Below, piece after piece: positions 58,500 through 64,000 of a stretch of 64,000 bases of DNA. Within the stretch, counting starts at the first letter, position 1, and the number at the start of each line of letters is the position of its first letter. This DNA is from Tipula vernalis (taxonomy: Eukaryota > Arthropoda > Insecta > Diptera > Tipulidae), in contig OY282560.1 of NCBI GenBank assembly GCA_958295665.1, forward strand, positions 272,354,177 to 272,418,176, read 5' to 3'. Made by a program: the position numbers and the translations under genes. Below the pieces are notes generated by a model, which made no database searches, was not told the origin of the DNA, and saw only the letters and a program-made list of their open reading frames with translations.

Positions 58500-59912
58500 G
58501 CTATAAACCTTTTTTTATGTTTATATAAAAACTTTGCATCGTTATTTAAAAACTGCACATCGCTGTGTGTTCTGTTTAATAAATGCCCAATGGCTAGTTT
58601 TACGGACTCGTACATATATAGAAAAAATTTATGTTGTATTTTCGAATATGCATATGCACAGGGATGTGTACATACATGTAGGCTCTAGCTGCTTTCTACA
58701 TATATGTATGTATATTGTGTAGTCGCATATTTATAGATTTGTGCGTATATACATTTATACGTCCATGAATATTTATACATAAATTTTGAGTATTATGTTT
58801 ATAAAAACTATAGCCAGAGAACGTTTTGTTGTTATATGCATTCCAGTAGTTTGTGCATATGTATAATAAAGTAACATAGATTTGATTTTTTGAATTTTTT
58901 ATTTTTTTATTTTGAATTATGGATTTTACGAACTAATACTGAAAACTAAAATGTGTATATGAATCCATTCAAATATGGAATGATGTAAACCCCATAACGT
59001 TCAATTAAGACATGATTAGATATGGATATGTAGAATCTGCCTGTATGTGTATATAGTGTGCTGTAGTGTGGTAGTATAGCGATGTGTCGATAGTGTGGCA
59101 TAATACACATATACAAGTACATACGAAATAATTTAACATTTTAGATTTCAGTTTAATTGCCTGAATTATTTAAAATGCTTTTTTGATGAGTGTTTTTTTT
59201 TTTGCTGCTTCGGTTCGTTTGTTGTGCAGATAGATAATCTATAAACACGTATCACATAAATATTTTACTTTAGGTGTGGTCAAATCGATTTGAACAAATT
59301 TGTAGAGCATAGGAATTTAAAATAAAGTGCATTTTCCAGTTCTAGATTTTTAAACCCTATTAAATTGCATAAACACTACATATTTTGTAATTTAATTTTC
59401 AATTTTAACTCCTCTCATTAATTATACAATTTTTGAACAATAACAAACCAAAAAATAAAAATTACGCGACTGGTCTCGTTATATTGTGTTTTATGAAAAA
59501 TATACATAAATTTTAAAGTAGAAACAAGTATTTGCATTTTAAAATTTTCGTACACACACATACGTATATAAAAAGTACACACACATACACATGCCATATA
59601 CAGCCAAAACAATCAGGAAACGTAGCACACTGATCGATGACGATGGAAAAACATAGAAAATAACCAAATGAAAAATGGAAATTTCATTTAAATTTACGTT
59701 TTTTTTTTGTAGTGTTGCCGCGCTGTTTTGTTGTTGCTGTATATTTTCATTTGATATATACACAATAAAAATGGAAAAAGCGAAACGAAAATACTAGGTA
59801 GTATTATGAATATATACGATATAGCATATAGATTTTATTTTTGAAAGCATAAAAATAAAAATCAGTCCAGTTTATGGTATGAGATTTTTATTTTTCATGG
59901 AAAACTTTTTGC

Positions 59913-59931
59913 AAAAAAAAAAAAAAAAAAA
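59913..59931. repeat. poly(A) tract
   Basis: An uninterrupted run of about 19 A residues. Confidence 0.85.
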
Positions 59932-62004
59932 GCTAAAAAAAGAGATGGCAAGCAAGTAAGGCCAGTGCGAATTAAAAAAAATGCAAAAAAAATTAAAACT
60001 GTAGAATGGAATAAAATTTATATAGCTTCATACATAGACAGGAGAAAATGGAACGGGTTAGATTGAATTTTATTTTGTTTTATTTTTTGCCATTATTATT
60101 GGACTGGACCATCATGATTCACGTACAAAAAAAAAACTTTGACGGAAGTATATTTTTTCCCGATTGGAATGGGTTTAAAGTTTTTATTTATTTTATATTT
60201 TTGCTGAAATAGAAAATATACGAGAATATAACAGAGGATGAGTTATTTTTTTTTTATTTTTAAATTTAACGTGAAATTTGGATTGGAGGAATATTTTATT
60301 ATAACGGATAGCTAGCCTAGCTATATAAGGTTAGTTAGATTGCATTGCAATAACAATAACGAAAAAAACGCAAACAAATTAAATTGAATTTGAAACATGG
60401 CACAATTCAAAAGGAAATGCATTTTTTTTATTTAAACAGTGCAAATGCAAAACTCAACATTATAAAATTCAATTTTCCAGACAAATTTTATTTTATGTTT
60501 TCTTTATATGTGTATACAAACGTCTATAGCAATTTATATTGAAATAGAATGTTGAAGGCAATCAACTATTATTAAAAAAAATTCTAATTAACTACTTTTC
60601 CAAATATTTTTACGTATAACGGCCACATCAAATTATTTACTTTTATTACGAATTTCGACATAATTTAACAACTAAGCAATTGCCAAACTGTAAATTTTAA
60701 TTATTTTCGGTTTTCGTGGAAAGATTTATAAAAAAAAAACGAATTGAAAATAATTTAATCAAATTTTGACATGTTTTGTGGTCTGCACAAATTCTACCAT
60801 CGATTACAAAATCATCTAATCAAAAACAAAAAATCTCTATCCTATCGTGCACACACATTTTGTATATAATGCAGATAGCGCGAAAATAACACAAACAATT
60901 TGCATTCAAAATAATTTAATAAAACGCAATGCAACCGTGTACGTAAACATAAAAAAAAACTAAAACCGTCAGCATTTATTGATTTTACCTGCCAGAAGTA
61001 CCAAAAACACAAAAAGAAGCGCTGGAAAAAGTACCAATGGAGAGATTTTCCTACGCTTAAAATATTTTTTGTATGCAATAAAATTAAAAAAAAAATGTAT
61101 AAAAATAGATAAAATAAACAAACAAAATGCATCAAAATATTTTTTTTATTGCAATGGAAATTCAATTTGAATAGAGCGTAATGATAATAAAAAAAAAAAT
61201 GTACGTTTCTATATACGTTGGGCACCGTGGCACAAAAAATAAAACCAAATTGAATTTATGTGTTTCTTTCCACTTTTGAAAATAATAAATAAATATAAAA
61301 ACAATATAGACGAGAGGGTTGATATAGAAATATGATGGACTATATGGAATTAATTAATTAATTATAAGGTTATACTTAATTGTGGTAATAATTGATAATT
61401 TATATTTATTTAGACTTTTAGAGTAAATATTTTTTAGGCATTCCACAACGTTATGCAAATAATTCCCAGCTGTTAGGAAAAATGAAAGTGAAGAGAAATA
61501 CATTTTTTTTCTGTTGATTACTTAACTTCCTTAGCCATCCGGATGAACTTCATAAATGACCTACTTTAATTTGAACTCGAATTCTTCTTTTGATAGAAAA
61601 ACGAAAAGTTGCATGGCAATTCGAATGAAGGCCTTTTGAATGGAAGACTTTACTGAATTTTGTAAATCAAATTTACATGAACAGTTATAATTAAACCTAT
61701 CTAGGGCGCCAAATTTCAAAAAGTTTAGTAATATTTAAACCCGACTCGAAAACTTTAACGCTTAAAACTTAACCAAAAAACATGGAATTTTTTAAATTTC
61801 GAAAAATTACAAGATTAAAGAATTTTTTTTTCTAAATACAATACCACGACAAAGTAAAATTTGCCGAAATTCTATCGATGTATAAAACATTGAATTATTA
61901 TCTGTGGCCGTTTTTGCCAAAAAAAATTTCGTGATAATTTTTACGATTAACAAGAAACAACCACCATACTTTTGTTTTTTCCTATATTAAACTTACAAAA
62001 ATGC

Positions 62005-62170
62005 ATTGACTGGGCCCGAATTCCGGATCAATGACAAATGAGAATGAGAAATGACTTTATGTTTTATTTCGCCTACTCTAAATAAAAATGCAACCGACTA
62101 GTTGAAATAAAAAATCAAGTCATTTCTCATTATCATTTGTCACCGAACCGGAATTCAGGCCCAGGTCAAT
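62005..62170. mobile_element. 166-bp palindromic MITE
   Basis: The left arm reads CTGGGCCCGAATTCCGGATC, then GACAAATGAGAATGAGAAAT. The right arm on the opposite strand reads CTGGGCCTGAATTCCGGTTC, then GACAAATGATAATGAGAAAT. The arms pair over about 60 bp. ATTGAC outside the left arm and GTCAAT outside the right continue the palindrome. Non-coding. The GAATTCC near the ends is shared with the next MITE family. Confidence 0.85.
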
Positions 62171-62309
62171 TGTAGAACCTAATCATTATGCTGTGTACAA
62201 GGCAATACAGAATAATTCACTAAACAGTGACTTGAAAACAAACGGTATCCCTCAAGCCAGCATTTACATTCAATCCTAACAAAGTACAACTTTAGACTCT
62301 TGATACTTA

Positions 62310-62985
62310 AAGCCTGAATTCCATTGCGAATAAAAGTTTGTCAGTCAAAATAAAGGGAGATAAAAATATAAAATCGGTGGTTGTGTGAAAGAAACACAAA
62401 ACGAAGTCAGTCAAGATTTTACTTACATCAAATGTGTGTTTGTATTAGTGGATCGCCATAATTATGGTCAAAAATTATCAAAATCGAAGTCATTTTATGG
62501 TTATCCAACTAATATATGCACACAAACTTTGTGTACGAACGCAAATTTTTTTCCGCACACTAAGTTAATTAAAAGTTTGTTATTTTTATGGAAAGTGTCA
62601 TAATTTTTTTTGGTGGTTGCTTCTAAAATAGCTGTGATAAAAAAAAAATATAAAGTTTGTGTACAGTTAAATTGTGATAAATTGGGATCAATTGTGATAA
62701 TATAGCTAAATACTATTATTGGCAATTTATTAAAGTAATCGTTTTTTTTTTAAATAATTTATTGGTGATGAAAAAGCCAAATTAAAACTCCAAGTGATAA
62801 CCAAAAATTTATTATTTTTATTTTTAATTTTTTGCTGTCGCTGTCAAAATTTATCAAGATATTTGTGCTATAAAAAAAATAAAAAAACATGCTTTATCTT
62901 TGTCACTCCAATGGATTTTTTTTGTTGTTGTCTTCTTTCGACTTGAAGTCAGTTCAGTCAATTATTCACAGTGGAATTCAGGCTT
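62310..62985 (+). mobile_element. MITE family copy B (AAGCCTGAATTCCA ends)
   Basis: The ends AAGCCTGAATTCCATTGCGA and, inverted, AAGCCTGAATTCCACTGTGA match. The copy is 676 bp with no coding capacity; the open frames inside have no family resemblance. The same family is at 33202-33739 in the opposite orientation, so the internal sequence is shared and not just the ends. TTAA-like sequence abuts both ends but does not give a clean duplication. Confidence 0.88.
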
Positions 62986-63914
62986 AAATATTAATGTTAC
63001 GCGTTGCCATTGGAAACAAACGCAAAAGTTAAATGTTACGCAAAAGCCTACTTTCTTCAGAAGTATGTCTGTGCGGGGATTTATAAAAACTGATTTGTTT
63101 GAAAATTAATAGTAATTTTCTAGGATACTTTGATTTATAGAAATTATGCTGCCCCACTTTTTTTATGTGCGGTTCTCGATTCACCCTTCTTCAAGTTCTC
63201 TGTTTCAATAATCGAGTGCATTATTGAAATAATTCGGATCGGAACAACAAACGGAAAGGGTCAGCTGTTTTGCATAATTTAATAGAGTTGTAGGAAATCT
63301 CCAAGTTTCGTGTTTGGAATAGTCTGCTACAGTTTTTGTCTGTTTCGCTTTCCTAAAGTTTTGTACTAATTCGATAATTTTGTTCATCCCTGTCCTTTTC
63401 AAAATAATACCTATATATGCAGGGTGTTTGGTGCATCGTTTGCCAAATTGAATTGGCTCAAAATAGGGATAATTTGCTTTCTCTTAAACCCCAATAACTT
63501 ATATTTTTATTTTGAAAAATCGCAATATTCAGCACTAAAACTTAATTTTTTTTTAAATTATTGGTATAGCTTTAAAATTTAATATTAACTCCTACGTTTA
63601 CTGTTGTATGGTTCTATCAAATTCAAAATTCGTCACAAATAACATCTTCTTTTCTTTTTATTAACTATTAAATTGTTTGAAAAAGGTTAAAAGAACTTAA
63701 AACTCGAATTTACATTGCAATATAAAAAAAACTAAAAATCATCGTGATCTTCGAACTATTTTTTAAAGTTCTCTAGTCTATCCCCTTTCCAACGCTGTGC
63801 AAGATGCCATAAAAACCATTTTAAATACTTTACTAAATTACAAAATTTGTATACATTCGCCATAAAAACTGGGACCTAACTATATGCAATTCGACGACTA
63901 TTTTCGACGGCTAT
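62986..63914. other. Terminal stretch, no gene supported
   Basis: A minus-strand open frame at 63205-63402 encodes MNKIIELVQNFRKAKQTKTV and onward, with fairly balanced composition, but no family was recognised. GCAGGGTGTTTGGTGC at about 63420 resembles a word common in insect repeats. Confidence 0.35.
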
Positions 63915-64000
63915 CGTTTTGTAAAAGAAGGTGCAAGAAGGAAAAAGAAAACGATAGTTATTGTTTTCCTTTTTCTTCCTGTACTTTGTAATACAAAACG
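63915..64000. repeat. Inverted repeat at window edge
   Basis: CGTTTTGTA at 63915 pairs with TACAAAACG at the last bases. AAGGAAAAAGAAAAC pairs with GTTTTCCTTTTTCTT around a short ATAGTTATT loop. It is an imperfect hairpin of about 86 bp that may continue outside the window. Confidence 0.7.

Larger units (their letters stand above)
56746..62004. other. Long AT-rich stretch without supported gene
   Basis: No recognisable protein. The sequence is rich in homopolymers: T run at 58480-58499, A run at 59913-59931, many A8-A12 tracts, and CATATG/TATGTA words from 58200 to 59120. The open frames near 60842-61225 are low-complexity and overlap on both strands. Confidence 0.45.

Noticed and set aside
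58295..58722. Open frames on both strands near the poly(T) tract
   Set aside because: Lys- and Phe-rich products of A/T runs; no conserved pattern.
60842..61225. 127-residue minus-strand frame
   Set aside because: Hydrophobic low-complexity product of T-rich sequence with a competing frame on the other strand.
63205..63402. 65-residue minus-strand frame beginning MKRTGMNKIIEL
   Set aside because: Composition is plausible for protein, but no family, promoter or partner exon could be identified, so it was kept only as a note.

Overview
This AT-rich window looks like intergenic or intronic DNA from an insect, most likely a fly. The evidence is the kinds of transposons present (copia, mariner, pogo, Tc1, hAT, MULE and LINE copies), a 60-bp spliceosomal-type intron inside one transposase, many homopolymer runs and (TA)n/(GT)n microsatellites, and no bacterial gene organisation. 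I could not recognise any intact host gene. The dipteran assignment is inference.

Layout. 0.5-3.4 kb: minus-strand Ty1/copia retrotransposon fragment (integrase, reverse transcriptase, RNase H), broken by one frameshift and by a stop plus deletion. 3.7-5.3 kb: plus-strand LINE pseudogene (RT and RNase H) split by a 382-bp hAT-type MITE with an 8-bp target duplication. 5.35-6.39 kb: terminal-inverted-repeat element with scattered TTAGCACG motifs and a 125-bp repeat cluster. 9.35-11.19 kb: MULE transposon with a FLYWCH finger. 15.5-15.8 kb: possible two-exon gene end. 17.3 kb: hAT-like MITE. 19.0 kb: Tc1 fragment. 20.66-21.43 kb: poly(A) retroposon with a 14-bp target duplication. 21.7-22.4 kb: long inverted repeat. 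22.8-25.3 kb: almost complete pogo/Tigger element, with an intron and a C-terminal PCNA-binding motif. 26.3-26.9 and 41.1-41.7 kb: degenerate TCGAA-rich tracts. 32.8-35.4 kb: paired terminal repeats with a nested MITE. 35.48-36.01 kb: mariner deletion derivative. 36.07-36.35 kb: hAT fragment. 36.9-37.5 kb: alternating tandem repeat. 43.0-44.5 kb: DNA transposon with CCCAAGTAAC ends and a Tnp2-like transposase. 50.2-54.5 kb: hAT transposase cut in two by a 2.76-kb LINE. 55.3-56.75 kb: foldback element whose inverted arms are 15-bp tandem repeats. 62.0-63.0 kb: two more inverted-repeat elements, one with a second copy at 33.2 kb.

How it fits together. The window is a layered deposit of selfish elements rather than a pathway. 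Three nestings can be read directly: a MITE in a LINE, a LINE in a hAT transposon, and a palindrome in a foldback element; a fourth, a MITE inside a larger inverted repeat, is likely. Four short open segments on the plus strand that follow good splice-acceptor sequences (15.5, 38.5, 40.4 and 40.9 kb) are the only candidates for host coding sequence, and they are weak. The remaining gaps, mainly 6.4-9.3, 11.2-15.4, 27-32.8, 45-50.2 and 56.8-62 kb, hold simple AT-rich sequence and microsatellites.
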